From Hyphomicrobiales bacterium (lineage in GTDB: Bacteria > Pseudomonadota > Alphaproteobacteria > Rhizobiales > Rhizobiaceae): a stretch of DNA of 64,000 bases. The stretch covers positions 62,001 to 126,000 of the forward strand of contig UBXG01000019.1 of NCBI GenBank assembly GCA_900469475.1, read 5' to 3'. A program made the position numbers and the translations under genes. The notes beneath the pieces were generated by a model, which did not search any database, had not been told where the DNA came from, and was given only the letters and a program-made list of their open reading frames with translations. This document shows, in pieces, positions 17,347-26,784 of this stretch. How positions within the stretch are numbered: the stretch's first letter is position 1; every line of letters starts with the position of its first letter.

Positions 17347-17555
17347 GGCGGAAAGCTACGTCAAACGCCAAAGGGCGGCAAGTTAATTGTGCGCTGCATG
17401 ATATATTGTGCGAATGGCCGCTCGCGGAGGTGGCGTGCCCGATGTCCTCATCGCGAACTGCCCGTTTCGGCCGCTGCCCCTTGTCAGAGAGAGCTAACGG
17501 ATTTACTCACGATTATCGAACCGGTGCGCCATCGCTGACGATGGAGGCCGAAACC

Positions 17556-18221
17556 ATGGAAGCTCGCATGACCGTGCCCGAAGATCGTTGCCGCCTCGTA
17601 CTCATCGTTCCCGACATTGCCGATATCGAGCAGCGGGCGACGGCAGTGGCCGATGCCCTGAGGGGTGGGGACGTCGCTTCGGTGATCATTCCTCAATATG
17701 GTCTTGATGACGGTACCTTCCAGAAACATGCCGAAAAGCTCGTGCCGGTCATTCAGGCCGCGGGTGCGGCAGCGCTCGTCGCCGGTGACAGCCGCGTGGC
17801 AGGGCGTGCCAAGGCCGACGGGCTGCACATTGCCGGCAATATTACCGAGCTTACGGAAGCCGTCGAAAAATTCGTGCCGAAGCTGATCGTCGGCGGCGGC
17901 AGCGCGGCCGATAGGCACAGCGCACTGGAGGTCGGCGAACTCAGGCCGGACTATATCTTCTTCGGCAAGCTCGATGGCGACATTAAGCCCGAGGCGCATC
18001 CGAAAAATCTGGCGCTCGGCGAATGGTGGGCTTCGATGATCGAAATTCCCTGTATCGTCATGGGCGGCACCGATCCGAAGTCAGCGCTGGAGGTGGCGCT
18101 CACCGGCGCCGAGTTCGTGGCGCTGCATAAGGCGGTCTTTGCCGATCCCGCCGCCGCCCCGTCCATCGTTGCGGAAGTGAATGCGCTTCTGGACGAAAAA
18201 GCGCCACGGTTTGAGGATTGA
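17556..18221 (+). CDS. thiE: Thiamine phosphate synthase-like protein
   Basis: A TIM-barrel protein of the ThiE/TenI family that would join HMP-PP and THZ-P to give thiamine phosphate. Family-like segments are GGDVASVIIPQYGLDD, KADGLHIAG, PDYIFFGKLDGD and PCIVMGGTD. The classical ThiE motifs are weak, so it may be a TenI-like or diverged paralogue. GGAGG at 17543-17547 is 8 bases from the ATG at 17556, favouring this start over 17541; the result is 221 residues. It lies 9 bases before the SEL1 gene. Confidence 0.75.
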   Translation: MEARMTVPEDRCRLVLIVPDIADIEQRATAVADALRGGDVASVIIPQYGLDDGTFQKHAEKLVPVIQAAGAAALVAGDSRVAGRAKADGLHIAGNITELTEAVEKFVPKLIVGGGSAADRHSALEVGELRPDYIFFGKLDGDIKPEAHPKNLALGEWWASMIEIPCIVMGGTDPKSALEVALTGAEFVALHKAVFADPAAAPSIVAEVNALLDEKAPRFED

Positions 18222-18230
18222 TAGCGATTC

Positions 18231-19451
18231 ATGTCGTCAGCGCCTCGATTCCGCCATCGATCCTTCCTTGCCGTGCTGGCAGCCGGGCTTGCAGCATTCC
18301 CGTTGCTGGCCGCGGCGCAATCCGGCAATGACAGTACGTCCCTGCCGGGTGTTTCGCAGCCGGCGGAGAAGGGCGCGCGACCGGAAGACAATGCGCAATC
18401 CGATGACGACACAACCGTGCCGGATGCACCGCAGCACAACGATAATGTCATGACCCGGCCCCTGGGCGCCGATGCCGGCACTTTCAAGACTGAAAAGATT
18501 CAGCCGGGCGCAGAGCCGAAAGCCGATAGCGACATCAAGCCATCCCAGGGCGTTGGCGTTTTCGAGCGCATGGGGGCAAATTTGCCGGACCTGCCGCCGG
18601 AAAAGCCTTTCACCGGCAAGGTGGATGATGCCTATGGTGCCTTCCAACGCGGCTATTACCTGACCGCTTTTCAGAAAGCATTGCCGCGGGCGCAGCTTGG
18701 CGATCCGGCCGCACAGACCTTGATCGCGGAGCTGATGGCACAGGGCCTGGGCGTCAAGCGCGATACGAAGGACGCCGCCTTCTGGTACAGCAAGGCGGCC
18801 GAGGGCGGTGATCCCACGGCGATGTTCAAATACGCGCTGATCCTGATGGAGGGCCGCGAAGTGCCCCGCGATCAGAAGAAGGCCGATGAATGGATGAAGA
18901 AGGCGGCCGATGCGGGTCAGCCTTCGGCGGAATTCAATGTCGCCCAGATGCTGACGGCCGAAAATCCAGGCCCGAAGGGTCTGCAGATGGCGCTTCCCTA
19001 TTATGAAAAGTCTGCGCAGCAGGGCATTGCCGACGCGCAGTATGCCGTTTCGCAGCTCTATCTGAACCTTCCCGATCTGCCGCCGGAAAAGAAGGCGCGC
19101 GCACGCGAGTGGCTGTCGCGTGCCGCCAATGCAGGCTTCGATACTGCACAGCTCGACATGGGCATCTGGCTGATCAACGGCACCGGCGGCGCGCAGGATC
19201 TCGAAAACGGCTTTAACTGGATGCGGGTCGCAGCCTATCGCGGCAACGTCGTCGCGCAAAACAAATTGGCGCATCTTTATATCAACGCCATCGGCACGAA
19301 GCAGGATCCGGTGGCTGCCGCCACCTGGTATGTCATTTCGCGTCGTGCCGGCCTGAAAGACCCCGAGCTTGAGGATTTCTATCAAGGGATCGAGGACTAC
19401 CAGCAGAAGGCGGCCATCGACGCAGCCAACAAGTATCGGCGCGCGCGATAA
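18231..19451 (+). CDS. SEL1-like repeat (TPR) exported protein
   Basis: A 406-residue protein with an N-terminal signal peptide (FLAVLAAGLAAFPLLAAAQSG), a low-complexity acidic/polar linker (about residues 30-110), then SEL1-type repeats. Examples are DTKDAAFWYSKAAEGGDPTAMFKYALI, DQKKADEWMKKAADAGQPSAEFNVAQM and ARAREWLSRAANAGFDTAQLDMGIW. SEL1 proteins are scaffolds, often in envelope processes. It is probably cotranscribed with the thiE-like gene. Confidence 0.88.
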   Translation: MSSAPRFRHRSFLAVLAAGLAAFPLLAAAQSGNDSTSLPGVSQPAEKGARPEDNAQSDDDTTVPDAPQHNDNVMTRPLGADAGTFKTEKIQPGAEPKADSDIKPSQGVGVFERMGANLPDLPPEKPFTGKVDDAYGAFQRGYYLTAFQKALPRAQLGDPAAQTLIAELMAQGLGVKRDTKDAAFWYSKAAEGGDPTAMFKYALILMEGREVPRDQKKADEWMKKAADAGQPSAEFNVAQMLTAENPGPKGLQMALPYYEKSAQQGIADAQYAVSQLYLNLPDLPPEKKARAREWLSRAANAGFDTAQLDMGIWLINGTGGAQDLENGFNWMRVAAYRGNVVAQNKLAHLYINAIGTKQDPVAAATWYVISRRAGLKDPELEDFYQGIEDYQQKAAIDAANKYRRAR

Positions 19452-19641
19452 TAAAGGTGTCGGATTGACCCTGGCGGAGCTGATCTGAAGTCAGTTTGCG
19501 TCTGCCACAGCCTCACCACTTGAAATTCCCGCGATTTTATGGTCTTGAGGCCGCCAATCTTTATTTCCGCTGACGCTCCTGCTCCGTCGGTGCCTGCTTT
19601 CGGGCCCGGTCAGCGCTTTCTGCATTATCCAAGGAACCCCG

Positions 19642-20442
19642 ATGGCCCGTTCTGCTCTTCTCAATGTCATGGTTCAGGCTGCCCTCAAGGCAGGCAAGTC
19701 GCTCAGCCGCGATTTCGGCGAAGTGCAGAACCTGCAGGTGTCGGTGAAGGGTCCGGGCGATTTCGTCAGCCAGGCGGACCTGAAGGCGCAGAAGATCATC
19801 CGCGACGAGCTGTTGAAGGCCCGCCCCACCTACGGTTTCCTCGGCGAGGAAGGCGAAGAGGTGAAAGGCACGGACGGCGCCCATCGTTGGATCGTCGATC
19901 CGCTCGACGGCACCACCAATTTCCTGCACGGCATTCCGCTGTTTGCGGTCTCGATCGCGCTTGAGCGCAACGACGAGATCGTTGCCGGCGTCATCTTCAA
20001 TCCGGCCACCGACGAACTCTATACGACCGAGCGCGGTGGTGGCGCATTCCTCAATGACCGCCGCCTGCGCGTGGCTTCGCGCCGCGTACTGTCGGACAGC
20101 GTCATCGGCTGCGGCGTTCCGCATCTTGGCCGCGGCAATCACGGCAAGTTCCTCGTCGAGCTGCGCCATGTCATGGGCGAGGTCGCCGGTGTCCGCCGTC
20201 TCGGTTCCGCATCGCTCGATCTTGCCTATGTGGCCGCGGGTCGCTTCGACGGCTTCTGGGAAACCGGCCTGTCTTCCTGGGATATCGCAGCCGGCATTCT
20301 GCTGATCCGCGAAGCCGGCGGCTTCGTATCGGATTTCCATGGCGGTACCGAGATGTTCGCAACGAAATCGATCATTTGCGGCAACGAGCACATCCAGAAG
20401 GCGCTTGCCGAAGTTGTCAAGCGGCCGGTCCCGACGAAATAA
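19642..20442 (+). CDS. suhB: Inositol monophosphatase family protein (SuhB-like)
   Basis: A 266-residue Mg-dependent phosphatase. Metal and substrate motifs are FLGEEGEE, WIVDPLDGTTNFLHGIP and the C-terminal SSWDIAAGILLIREAGG. The family hydrolyses inositol-1-phosphate and related sugar phosphates; SuhB of E. coli also acts in rRNA antitermination. The long open frame in another phase is a shadow. It lies 190 bases downstream of the SEL1 gene and precedes the MotA-like gene. Confidence 0.93.
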   Translation: MARSALLNVMVQAALKAGKSLSRDFGEVQNLQVSVKGPGDFVSQADLKAQKIIRDELLKARPTYGFLGEEGEEVKGTDGAHRWIVDPLDGTTNFLHGIPLFAVSIALERNDEIVAGVIFNPATDELYTTERGGGAFLNDRRLRVASRRVLSDSVIGCGVPHLGRGNHGKFLVELRHVMGEVAGVRRLGSASLDLAYVAAGRFDGFWETGLSSWDIAAGILLIREAGGFVSDFHGGTEMFATKSIICGNEHIQKALAEVVKRPVPTK

Positions 20443-20576
20443 GCCATTCCCCCATTCGCCTTTTCGAGGGATAAAACGGTCTGTTGCCAACGGGCTGTTT
20501 TGTGCTTTCCGTCTCTTCAATTCGGCACAATGTTGCTCTAGTCTCGCCTGCGGAAAATGCGGTGGCGGAGCGTGCA

Positions 20577-21620
20577 ATGGAAAATGTGAAATTGGCGGAT
20601 CTGGGATCGACCGACAATGTGTCGGGCAGCTACGCCTATAAGCTCTCGAGCCCGATGGCCTTTTTCTGGACGATGGTGCTTTTCCTCGTCATCGTCGGCT
20701 TTATCGTGGCTATCCTTTTCCGTCAGGCTCAGGTCGCGTTTCTGCACAATCCCGGCCTCAACGGCCTGATCGTCGGTGTGCTGGTCGTCGGCATTCTGCT
20801 GGTATTCAACCATGTGCTGATGCTGAGACCTGAGGTTCGCTGGTTCAATCACTTCCGCGCAGTCGGCAATGCGGACAAGGTCGGTCGTAACCCGCGGCTG
20901 CTGGCGCCGATGCGGGCGCTGCTCGGCAATCGCCGTGCGATGCAGCTTTCCACGGCGACGCTGCGCTCGATCCTCGACTCGATCGCCACACGCCTCGACG
21001 AATCGCGGGACACCTCACGCTATCTTATCGGCCTCCTCGTCTTTCTCGGCCTGCTCGGCACATTCTGGGGTCTGATCGGTACGATCGGCTCGATCAATGA
21101 CGTCATCCAGGGCCTCGACGCGGGCACCGGCGACTCAGGTGACATTCTGAGCGCCTTGAAATCGGGTCTTTCCGGCCCGCTTGTGGGTATGGGCACGGCC
21201 TTCTCCTCCTCTCTGCTCGGCCTTTCCGGCTCACTAATCCTCGGCTTCCTCGATCTCCAGGCCGGCCGTGCTCAGAACCGTTTCTACACCGAGCTCGAGA
21301 ACTGGCTTTCCTCGGTCACGGATGTCGGTTCTGATATCACGCCGGTCATCGAAAATGCCGCCGGCGCCTCCTCGGAGGATGTACGTGCGCTTTCCGACTA
21401 TCTGCGCAAGATCGCCGAGGAGGGCGGTGGTCAACGCTCGGTGACCGCGATGGCGAACCTCGCCGAAGGCATTCAGGGCCTGGTCAAGAACATGCGTAAC
21501 GAACAGCAGATGCTGCGCGACTGGATCGAGGCCCAGCAGGAAGAGGCGAAATCGATGCGCCGCACGCTCGACCGCCTCGCCGACCGGATCAGCCATACCG
21601 AGAAGACCGGGAGCAAGTAA
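20577..21620 (+). CDS. MotA/TolQ/ExbB-type proton channel protein
   Basis: A 347-residue membrane protein starting MENVKLADLGSTDNVSGSYAYKLSSP; GGAG lies just upstream. Two N-terminal membrane segments (about residues 30-80) are followed by a cytoplasmic loop and the conserved proton-channel pair YLIGLLVFLGLLGTFWGLIGTI and GPLVGMGTAFSSSLLGLSGSLILGF. A C-terminal helical tail follows. Its partner is the OmpA-type gene starting 3 bases downstream. No flagellar or Tol genes are near, so it would energise some other envelope process. Confidence 0.85.
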   Translation: MENVKLADLGSTDNVSGSYAYKLSSPMAFFWTMVLFLVIVGFIVAILFRQAQVAFLHNPGLNGLIVGVLVVGILLVFNHVLMLRPEVRWFNHFRAVGNADKVGRNPRLLAPMRALLGNRRAMQLSTATLRSILDSIATRLDESRDTSRYLIGLLVFLGLLGTFWGLIGTIGSINDVIQGLDAGTGDSGDILSALKSGLSGPLVGMGTAFSSSLLGLSGSLILGFLDLQAGRAQNRFYTELENWLSSVTDVGSDITPVIENAAGASSEDVRALSDYLRKIAEEGGGQRSVTAMANLAEGIQGLVKNMRNEQQMLRDWIEAQQEEAKSMRRTLDRLADRISHTEKTGSK

Positions 21621-21623
21621 GCC

Positions 21624-22655
21624 ATGGCGCTCGCCCGCAACCGACGCCACCAGAGAAGCGTCGACTATTGGCCCGGTTTCGTCGATGCGCTGTCCACGCT
21701 GCTCATGGCGATCATGTTCCTGCTGACGGTATTCGTCGTTGGCCAATTCATCCTCAGCCGCGAAATTTCCGGGCGCGACGAAGTGCTCAATCGCCTCAAC
21801 AGCCGCATCAACGATCTGGTGCAGCAGCTGGCACTGGAAAAAAGCGGCAAACAGGATCTGGAGGATGCTGTCGCCAATCTTCAGGCATCGCTATCCTCGG
21901 CGGAGACTGAGCGCTCGCGGCTGCAAGACCTTCTCGCAGCAGGCTCCGGCAGCAGCCAGGCTGCGGAAAAGCGGGCTGGATCGCTTTCGCAGGAGCTTGA
22001 CGATCAGAAGCAGGTGAGCGCACGGGCGATGAGCCAGGTCGATCTCCTCAATCAGCAGATTGCCGCCCTGCGCAACCAGATCGCCGCTATCGAAGCTGCC
22101 CTTCAGGCATCAGAAGCCAAAGATCAGTCATCGCAGGTGAAGATTGCCGATCTCGGCCGGCGGCTGAACGTGGCGCTGGCACAGCGCGTACAGGAACTGA
22201 ACCGCTATCGTTCCGACTTCTTCGGCCGCTTGCGCGAAATCCTTTCGGATCGGGATAATATCCGCATCGTCGGTGACCGCTTCGTGTTCCAGTCCGAGGT
22301 GCTTTTCCCGTCCGGCGCTGCTGATCTCAATCCGGCGGGCCAGGCGGAGATGACCAAGCTTGCCACAGCTCTCATCGATCTTTCCAAGGAAATTCCGCCC
22401 GAGATCAACTGGGTGCTGCGCGTCGACGGGCATACGGACAATGTGCCGCTTTCGGGCAATGGCCGCTATCCGGACAACTGGGCGCTGTCATCGGCGCGCG
22501 CTATCGCAGTCGTCAAGTTTCTAATCTCGCAGGGTGTGCCCGCCGACAGGCTTGTCGCTGCCGGCTTCGGCGAATTCCAGCCGATCGCACCGGGCGATAC
22601 GCCGGATGCTCGCGCCACCAACCGCCGCATCGAGCTGAAGCTGACGGAGAAGTAA
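21624..22655 (+). CDS. MotB-like OmpA-domain protein with coiled coil
   Basis: A 343-residue protein with one N-terminal membrane helix (GFVDALSTLLMAIMFLLTVFVVGQFIL) carrying the MotB-like aspartate, a long coiled coil (about residues 50-195), and a C-terminal OmpA peptidoglycan-binding domain (LRVDGHTDNVPL, NWALSSARAIAVVKFL, ATNRRIELKL). It starts 3 bases after the MotA-like gene. Together they form a stator-like pair that links proton flow to the cell wall. Its biological role is unknown. Confidence 0.87.
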   Translation: MALARNRRHQRSVDYWPGFVDALSTLLMAIMFLLTVFVVGQFILSREISGRDEVLNRLNSRINDLVQQLALEKSGKQDLEDAVANLQASLSSAETERSRLQDLLAAGSGSSQAAEKRAGSLSQELDDQKQVSARAMSQVDLLNQQIAALRNQIAAIEAALQASEAKDQSSQVKIADLGRRLNVALAQRVQELNRYRSDFFGRLREILSDRDNIRIVGDRFVFQSEVLFPSGAADLNPAGQAEMTKLATALIDLSKEIPPEINWVLRVDGHTDNVPLSGNGRYPDNWALSSARAIAVVKFLISQGVPADRLVAAGFGEFQPIAPGDTPDARATNRRIELKLTEK

Positions 22656-22659
22656 TCGA

Positions 22660-23907
22660 TCATCGCTCCGGCGATGCGATGCCATCGAGGCGTGCTTGCA
22701 GGAATTGCCGCACGGCTTCGCTGTCACTGAGGCCGATCGCGATCCGATAGGCATTGGAGGCGCTTTCCGTATCTCCGGCTTCGGCCAGGAGATGGGCGCG
22801 CACGGCCCAATAGGGCTGATAGTTGACGATTTCGCGGTCGGCTATTCGGTCAAGGAGAGCCAATCCCGCAGCAGGACCTTCCACTTTGCCCGTCACCGCG
22901 GCATAGCTGACGCTGGCGCCGACGGTCGGTTTCATCATAACGAGCGCCTGATAAAGCTTGGCCAGAGCTGCCCAGTCAGTGATGCCCGAGCGTCGCCGGT
23001 CGGCATGCACGGACTGGATCGCGGCCTGACACTGGAACGGGCCGAAGCGCCCGAATGCACCCGTCTTTCGTAATAGATTGTCGGCTTCCGCGATCATTTC
23101 GACGTCCCAAAGGGCCATGTCCTGCTGGTCGAGAGGGACATATCGTCCATTCGCGTCGCGCCGCGCTTCACGACGGGATTGGCTGTAGAGCATCAGCGAC
23201 AACAAGCCTGCCGCCTCCGGTTCCTCGGGCAGGGTCGCAAGCAGCGTGCGGCCGAGCCAGATGGCTTCATCCGCTAAAGATCTTTGCTTGCCGATCTCTC
23301 CGTCGACACCGTCCCAGCCGAGGCCATAGGCTGCATATATCGCCGAGAGCACGCTTTCCAATCGGTCCGGCAGTGCGGACCGCTCCGGAACGATGAAGGG
23401 AATATGTGCGTCGCGGATTTTGATTTTTGCCCGTACCAGCCGCTGGCTCATGGCTTGCGGCGAAACGAGGAAGGCCTTGGCTATGGTTGCGGCATCGACG
23501 GCCAGCACGGATTGCAGCATCAGCGGGGTGTGAGCCGAGCGATCCAGAGCCGGATGGGCGCAGACGAAAAGGAGCTTCAGGCGCTCATCCGGAAAGGTGG
23601 AATTGTCGGCATTCATGCGTTCTTCCGCTTCTTCGAAGGCCATCATGATCCTGTCGCGCGCTCCGGCCCTGACGTTCTCGTGCCTGACACGGCGAAGGAG
23701 GTTACGCTTGGCTGCAACCAGCAGCCAGGCCTCCGGATTGTCGGGAATGCCGCGTTCCGGCCAGGTGCTCAACGCTGCCGCGATCGCATCCGACAAAGCA
23801 TCCTCGGCCGCCGGCACGTCGCGGAAGCGCGCGGCGAGAAAGGCGATCAGCTTGCCATAGGATTGACGCGCCGTTTGCTCGGCGGCGCGTCCGGCATCCA
23901 ACTCCAT
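22660..23907 (-). CDS. ECF42-type RNA polymerase sigma factor
   Basis: A 415-residue sigma factor: an N-terminal sigma2 region (YGKLIAFLAARFRDVPAAEDALSDAIAAAL), a sigma4 helix-turn-helix (VDAATIAKAFLVSPQAMSQRLVRAKIKIRD) and a long C-terminal TPR-like extension of the DUF6596 type. This length and the adjacent YciI/DGPF gene are the hallmarks of the ECF42 group, in which the extension replaces an anti-sigma factor. The ATG at 23907 is 5 bases past the YciI stop; an upstream extension is open but overlaps that gene. Confidence 0.88.
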   Translation of the reverse strand: MELDAGRAAEQTARQSYGKLIAFLAARFRDVPAAEDALSDAIAAALSTWPERGIPDNPEAWLLVAAKRNLLRRVRHENVRAGARDRIMMAFEEAEERMNADNSTFPDERLKLLFVCAHPALDRSAHTPLMLQSVLAVDAATIAKAFLVSPQAMSQRLVRAKIKIRDAHIPFIVPERSALPDRLESVLSAIYAAYGLGWDGVDGEIGKQRSLADEAIWLGRTLLATLPEEPEAAGLLSLMLYSQSRREARRDANGRYVPLDQQDMALWDVEMIAEADNLLRKTGAFGRFGPFQCQAAIQSVHADRRRSGITDWAALAKLYQALVMMKPTVGASVSYAAVTGKVEGPAAGLALLDRIADREIVNYQPYWAVRAHLLAEAGDTESASNAYRIAIGLSDSEAVRQFLQARLDGIASPER

Positions 23908-23912
23908 GATGG

Positions 23913-24251
23913 CTACATCTGCAATCGCGGCCGTATCTCGACTGAACCTTGCTGGGAGATCGGGACGCGCAGCGCCCATTCCAGCGCGGCATCGAGATCC
24001 GGCACATCGATCAGGTAGAAGCCGCCAAGCTGCTCCTTACCTTCAGGGAAGGGACCGTCCTTTACTTCATGGTCCTCGCCCTGGCGACGGACAACCGTTG
24101 CCGTCTCGGGCGCCGTCAATCCCGCGCCTCCCGTCATGATGCCGGCCTGGACAAGCGCCTGGGTGTAGGCGATCCAGCCGTTCTTATAGGTCGGATCGGC
24201 GCGACGCCCAAAATCCTCGGCTGATTCACGGATGATCAAAGCATATTGCAT
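23913..24251 (-). CDS. YciI/DGPF family protein
   Basis: A 112-residue protein, MQYALIIRESAEDFGRRADP, with the DGPF motif in EVKDGPFPEGKEQLGGFYLIDVPDLDAALEWA. Proteins of this family are the usual partners of ECF42 sigma factors and are among their targets; the biochemical role is unclear. The start at 24251 matches the family; the open frame upstream lacks similarity. It is cotranscribed with the sigma factor (5-base gap). Confidence 0.9.
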   Translation of the reverse strand: MQYALIIRESAEDFGRRADPTYKNGWIAYTQALVQAGIMTGGAGLTAPETATVVRRQGEDHEVKDGPFPEGKEQLGGFYLIDVPDLDAALEWALRVPISQQGSVEIRPRLQM

Positions 24252-24355
24252 GAGATGGGTCTCCCATTTGCAGTTTTGACGATGGCCGGACGGCGTACCC
24301 CGAAAGTTGAATGCCGGAATATACAACACCGCTGGCAAAACGGCTTCCTGCCGCT

Positions 24356-24361
24356 TCGACA
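24356..24361 (-). promoter_or_regulatory. TGTCGA, possible ECF42 -35 element
   Basis: TGTCGA on the minus strand lies about 105 bases upstream of the YciI start. TGTCGA is the -35 motif reported for ECF42 sigma factors. I do not see an unambiguous -10 element, so the match could be chance. Confidence 0.35.
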
Positions 24362-24424
24362 TAATGAGCCGCGGGCCTGAGTGAATTCGACACTCGCGAA
24401 AAGATTTCTCGAAATTCGCCGCAG

Positions 24425-24465
24425 AAAAATCAAAACGACCGGCGTGCCCAAAGGGCAGCCGGCCG
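24425..24465 (-). terminator. Rho-independent terminator of the DUF1508 gene
   Basis: On the minus strand a GC-rich stem (CGGCCGGC-GCCC with GGGC-GCCGGTCG, loop TTT) is followed by TTTTGATTTTT. Confidence 0.75.
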
Positions 24466-24499
24466 TTAATGGCTTTGCAGCAAGTGCGTGACGCGAAAA

Positions 24500-24688
24500 T
24501 TATGCGGTGGCGGTGGTCTGGTCGTCGATGACGGCGCCGCCAACGTGAGCCTTGATCGATTCGATAGCATGCAGGGCCGAGGCCTTTGCCTTATAGCCTT
24601 CCGAACCGAACATGGTTTCGCCGTTCGAGGCCTTGAAGCGGAAGCGAAACTCGCCGGCCTTGTCCTTGTAGACTTCAAATTTATACAT
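24500..24688 (-). CDS. DUF1508 (YegP) family protein
   Basis: A 62-residue protein matching one DUF1508 repeat: YKFEVYKDKAGEFRFRFKASNGETMFGSEGYKAKASALHAIESIKAH. E. coli YegP has two such repeats; this is the single-repeat form common in Rhizobiales. The family is small, cytoplasmic and of unknown function. AGGAGA upstream of the ATG (reverse strand) supports the start. It is monocistronic with its own terminator. Confidence 0.88.
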   Translation of the reverse strand: MYKFEVYKDKAGEFRFRFKASNGETMFGSEGYKAKASALHAIESIKAHVGGAVIDDQTTATA

Positions 24689-24789
24689 GGTGCACGTCTC
24701 CTAGAATCGCGTCAGCGCGGGATAACGCTGAAAATCTAGCTCAACTTTGAAACTATTTCCACAAGGTTGTATTTGAGACGACTTGCCCG

Positions 24790-26670
24790 CTATTTCGCGA
24801 CGAGCATGTGGTCCTCGATGCCGGCATCGAATTGCAGGCGCGCGAGCTTGGCGTAGATGCCGCCGTGACGGATCAGGCTCTGGTGCGTACCTTCCTCGAC
24901 GATGCGGCCCTGATCCAGCACCAGAATGCGGTCGGCCTTGAGCACAGTCGCCAGGCGATGGGCGATGACGAGGGTCGTGCGCGCCTCCATCAAGCCCTCC
25001 AGCGCCTTTTGAACGAGCGTCTCGCTTTCGGCATCGAGCGCAGAGGTCGCTTCATCGAGCAGCAGGATAGGTGCGTTCTTCAAGATGGCGCGGGCGATGG
25101 CGACACGTTGGCGCTGGCCGCCGGAAAGGGTGACGCCGCGCTCGCCGACCTGCGTATCATAGCCCATTTCGAGGCGCGAAATGAACTCGTCCGCCTGCGC
25201 GGCAATCGCGGCGGCGCGTACTTCGTCGCGCGAGGCACCCGGGCGGCCGAAGGCGATATTGTCATGGATGGAGGCGGCGAAGATCGTCGTATCCTGAGGG
25301 ACGATGGCGATGCGTTCGCGCAGCGCATCCGGCAGGACGTCGCGCGCATCGACACCATCCAGGGCAACGCGGCCCTTCTGCGGATCGTAAAAGCGCAGCA
25401 GCAGCGAAAAGATGGTGCTCTTGCCTGCACCCGATGCGCCGACGATTGCGACCGTCTCCCCCGGCTTCACGGAGAAGGAGAGCCCATGCAGTGCAGATCT
25501 GTTCGGTCGTGACGGGTAAGAGAAATGGACGTCAGAAAATTCCACCCGGCCCTGCGGCGGCTGTGGCAAGGGCAGGGGATTGGCCGGGGCGGCAATGGGT
25601 GAGACTTCTGCAAGGAGCTCGCCCAGGCGATCGGCAGCACCTGCGGCCTGGGAGAGCTCGCCCCAGACCTCCGACAGCGAGCCCAGCGACGAGCCGGCGA
25701 TGACGGAATAGAGGAGGAACTGACCGAGCGTGCCGGCCGACATCGTGCCGGCGAGAACATTCTGCGCACCGACCCAGAGGACGGCGACGATGCTGCCGAA
25801 AACCATGGCGATGGCGAAGCCCGTCAGCAGCGAACGGGATTTGATCGCCGCTCGCGCCGCCTGATAGGCATCCTCGACGGCGCTGCCATAGCGCTGAGCG
25901 GCGGCGTTCTCGCCATTATAGGCCTGGATGGTGCGGTTGGCCGCGATGGTCTCGTTGGCATAGGCCGATGCCTGCGCTAGCGTCTCCTGCGCGGCCCGCG
26001 AGCGCTTGCGTACGGAACGGCCGAAACTGACCAGCGGCAGGACGATGATCGGGATCGCGATCAGGACGATGCTGGAGAGTTTCGGGCTGGTGACGATCAT
26101 CATGATCACGGCGCCAAGACAGAGGATCAGGTTGCGCAGCGCGACCGAGGCCGTGGCGCCGACCGCGGACTTGATCTGCGTGGTATCGGCCGTCAGACGC
26201 GAGACGATCTCGCCCGATTGATTGACATCGAAGAAGGAGGGCGACAACCGCGTGACGTGGTCGAAGACCTCGCGGCGCATGTCGGAGACGATGCGCTCGC
26301 CGATGGAGATGACGAAATAATAGCGCAGCGCGCTCGCAGCCGCGAGCAGCAGCGCCATGATCATGATCGCTACGAAATAACTGTCGATCAGAGCGCGGTC
26401 GGCTTGATCGAAGCCGTGATCGATTATGCGGCGGACGGCGACCGGCAAAGCAAGCGAGGTAACGGCAGCGATGACGAGCGATATGATTGCCCCGGCCACC
26501 ATGCCTCGATATCGTCTGAGGTATGGCGTCAGTCGTCCGAGAGGACGGATTGAACGGTTTTTCTTTTCCTCAGCCTGGCCAGTTTCTGACAAGTCGTCTC
26601 CAATCCCCATATCAGCAAGGGACTCGGCGTTTCGCCCCTTGTTATCGCCGCTGCCTTCATGTATAGGCAC
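24790..26670 (-). CDS. ABC exporter, fused permease and ATPase (half transporter)
   Basis: A 626-residue ABCB-type half transporter that would act as a homodimer. A hydrophilic N-terminus of about 45 residues precedes a six-helix membrane domain (about 50-335). The nucleotide-binding domain has Walker A GASGAGKST, signature LSGGQRQR, Walker B ILLLDEATSALD and the switch histidine in VIAHRL. Substrates of this class include lipids, peptides and drugs; none can be inferred here. It is divergent from rpmE. Confidence 0.93.
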   Translation of the reverse strand: MPIHEGSGDNKGRNAESLADMGIGDDLSETGQAEEKKNRSIRPLGRLTPYLRRYRGMVAGAIISLVIAAVTSLALPVAVRRIIDHGFDQADRALIDSYFVAIMIMALLLAAASALRYYFVISIGERIVSDMRREVFDHVTRLSPSFFDVNQSGEIVSRLTADTTQIKSAVGATASVALRNLILCLGAVIMMIVTSPKLSSIVLIAIPIIVLPLVSFGRSVRKRSRAAQETLAQASAYANETIAANRTIQAYNGENAAAQRYGSAVEDAYQAARAAIKSRSLLTGFAIAMVFGSIVAVLWVGAQNVLAGTMSAGTLGQFLLYSVIAGSSLGSLSEVWGELSQAAGAADRLGELLAEVSPIAAPANPLPLPQPPQGRVEFSDVHFSYPSRPNRSALHGLSFSVKPGETVAIVGASGAGKSTIFSLLLRFYDPQKGRVALDGVDARDVLPDALRERIAIVPQDTTIFAASIHDNIAFGRPGASRDEVRAAAIAAQADEFISRLEMGYDTQVGERGVTLSGGQRQRVAIARAILKNAPILLLDEATSALDAESETLVQKALEGLMEARTTLVIAHRLATVLKADRILVLDQGRIVEEGTHQSLIRHGGIYAKLARLQFDAGIEDHMLVAK

Positions 26671-26784
26671 GCCATCTTAATTGGAAGCCGTGGCCTTTAA
26701 CGGACTGCGGCTTCATTTATTCAATCGGTTCGGTTGCCGCAATGCCTTGCGACAAATGGACCCTGGCATGACAGGAAGATTGTT

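Noticed and set aside
20577-22655. Zorya-type anti-phage system
   Set aside because: ZorA and ZorB are MotA- and MotB-like, but no ZorC/ZorD or ZorE genes are adjacent, and the neighbours are suhB and an ECF sigma factor. A stator-like envelope device is more likely.
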